Source: Parasphingopyxis sp. CP4
Lineage (GTDB): Bacteria; Pseudomonadota; Alphaproteobacteria; Sphingomonadales; Sphingomonadaceae
Length of the DNA: 64,000 nt
Direction: 5' to 3'
Assembly: GCF_013378055.1 (NCBI RefSeq)
Contig: NZ_CP051130.1
Coordinates: 62,001 to 126,000, forward strand
Shown here: one piece after another, positions 63,047-64,000 of the stretch
Layout: the number at the start of each line of letters is the position of its first letter
Position numbering within the stretch: position 1 is the stretch's first letter
Notes under the pieces: generated by a model
What the model was told of the DNA's origin: nothing
The model's input: only the letters and a program-made list of their open reading frames with translations
Databases searched by the model: none
Made by a program: the position numbers and the translations under genes

Positions 63047-64000
63047 GCAGAGGCGATAACTCTACCAGCCAGCGCAACATGATCCAGGCGATCAACAGCG
63101 CCATGGACGTTGCGATGGAGCGCGATGAAAATGTCTGCGTGTTCGGCGAAGATGTCGGATTTTATGGCGGCGTCTTCAGGGCCACTGCCGGCCTTCAGGA
63201 AAAGTTCGGCAAGACGCGGAGCTTCGACACGCCGATCAACGAATGCGGGATCATCGGCGTTGCGGTCGGGATGGCGGCCTATGGCATGCGGCCAGTCGCC
63301 GAGATCCAATTTGCCGACTATATCTATCCTGGCCTTGACCAGCTGGTCTCAGAAGCAGCGCGCTTGCGCTATCGCTCGGCTGGTGAATTCACCGCGCCGT
63401 TGACGATCCGCTCGCCCTTTGGCGGCGGCATCTTTGGCGGCCAAACGCATAGCCAATCACCCGAGAGCATCTTCACCCATGTCTGCGGCGTAAAGACGGT
63501 CATCCCGTCCACGCCTTATGACGCCAAGGGGTTGTTGATCGCGGCGATTGAAGACCCGGATCCGGTCGTTTTTTTCGAACCGAAGCGTATTTATAACGGG
63601 CCGTTCGATGGCTATTACGACACGCCGGTCGAGCCCTGGTCCAAACATCCGGCCAGCGAAGTGCCGGACGGGCACTATGTGATTCCGCTCGGCAAAGCGA
63701 ACATTGTTCGTGAAGGCAGCGCGGTGACAATGCTCTGCTACGGTACGATGGTGCATGTCACGATGGCGGCGGTCGAAACGCTGGGCATTGATGCCGAAGT
63801 TATCGACCTGCGTACCCTGCTGCCGCTCGACATCGAAACGATCGAAGCGTCGATCAAGAAAACAGGGCGCTGCCTTGTGGTCCACGAAGCGACACGGACA
63901 TCGGGCTTTGGTGCAGAACTGGCTGCCCTGGTCCAAGAGCGCTGTTTCTATCATCTCGAGGCGCCGATCCAGCGCGTGACGGGCTATGACACGCCCTATC
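63043..64000 (+). CDS. bkdA2: branched-chain 2-oxoacid dehydrogenase E1 beta, 3' end beyond window
   Basis: ATG 63043 overlaps the alpha stop (ATGA). The frame stays open to 64000 (about 319 codons), and the natural length is about 340-350, so only the end is missing. It shows the E1 beta signatures FGEDVGFYGGVFRATAGL, TPINECGIIGVAVGMA and the C-terminal CLVVHEATRTSGFGAE. It forms an alpha2beta2 E1 with the preceding gene. Confidence 0.93.
   Translation, partial: MSRGDNSTSQRNMIQAINSAMDVAMERDENVCVFGEDVGFYGGVFRATAGLQEKFGKTRSFDTPINECGIIGVAVGMAAYGMRPVAEIQFADYIYPGLDQLVSEAARLRYRSAGEFTAPLTIRSPFGGGIFGGQTHSQSPESIFTHVCGVKTVIPSTPYDAKGLLIAAIEDPDPVVFFEPKRIYNGPFDGYYDTPVEPWSKHPASEVPDGHYVIPLGKANIVREGSAVTMLCYGTMVHVTMAAVETLGIDAEVIDLRTLLPLDIETIEASIKKTGRCLVVHEATRTSGFGAELAALVQERCFYHLEAPIQRVTGYDTPY

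Overview
The window looks like a chromosomal segment of a marine or aquatic alphaproteobacterium, most likely of the order Sphingomonadales. This is inferred from a Caulobacter/sphingomonad-type TonB receptor linked to polysaccharide genes, a complete ccoNOQP-ccoGHIS set with an FnrL-type regulator, DSF synthase beside GGDEF-EAL proteins, and a short dispersed repeat (CCGCTTTCGGCC-type core) that recurs in intergenic gaps. Most of the window is G+C-rich and densely coded. The first ~3.3 kb is visibly richer in A+T and looks acquired.

Layout. 1-3325: the end of a DGQHR-motif protein translationally coupled to a KAP-type P-loop NTPase, possibly the edge of a defence or mobile island. 3.4-15 kb: small proteins, a CrtI-like oxidoreductase, a LysR regulator, a Rieske/glutamate-synthase-like fusion in an operon with an antiporter and a DUF5996-like protein, an ECF sigma factor with its zinc-finger anti-sigma partner, nadR-pnuC, and a fatty acid desaturase. 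15-19.3 kb: an RNA repair locus. RtcR is divergent from a sigma54 promoter that reads through a tRNA-Pro(UGG)-like gene into rtcB and rtcA. 19.3-21.2 kb: an unknown protein and a cytochrome c/streptogramin-lyase-like propeller protein.

21.2-36.4 kb: an alginate utilisation locus. It encodes a TonB receptor (uptake), a GntR/FadR regulator, PL6 and PL17 alginate lyases (depolymerisation), KdgF (linearises unsaturated uronate), an MFS transporter, an SDR (DEH to KDG), KDG kinase and KDPG aldolase (to pyruvate and glyceraldehyde-3-phosphate). A divergent arm holds mannonate dehydratase and an Nramp-fold transporter that has lost its metal-binding residues. PEP carboxylase follows. 39.3-40.5 kb: a PilZ protein, a tandem array of four G-run hairpins, and a tautomerase homologue without its N-terminal proline.

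40.8-51.8 kb: microaerobic respiration. It holds a cbb3 oxidase and its assembly genes behind a perfect FNR box, a small secreted protein, the FnrL regulator, OmpW and HemN, the last two sharing two FNR boxes. 52.2-57.6 kb: DSF synthase (RpfF) convergent with two membrane GGDEF-EAL proteins, i.e. cell-density and cyclic-di-GMP signalling. 57.8-64 kb: a periplasmic M3 peptidase, a haloalkane-dehalogenase homologue with Tyr in place of the catalytic His, a META-domain protein, and the branched-chain 2-oxoacid dehydrogenase E1 alpha and (partial) beta genes.

The strongest candidates for undescribed biology are the tRNA-like gene inside the RtcR-controlled RNA repair transcript, the metal-ligand-less Nramp transporter in the alginate locus, the DGQHR-KAP gene pair, and the tandem hairpin array.
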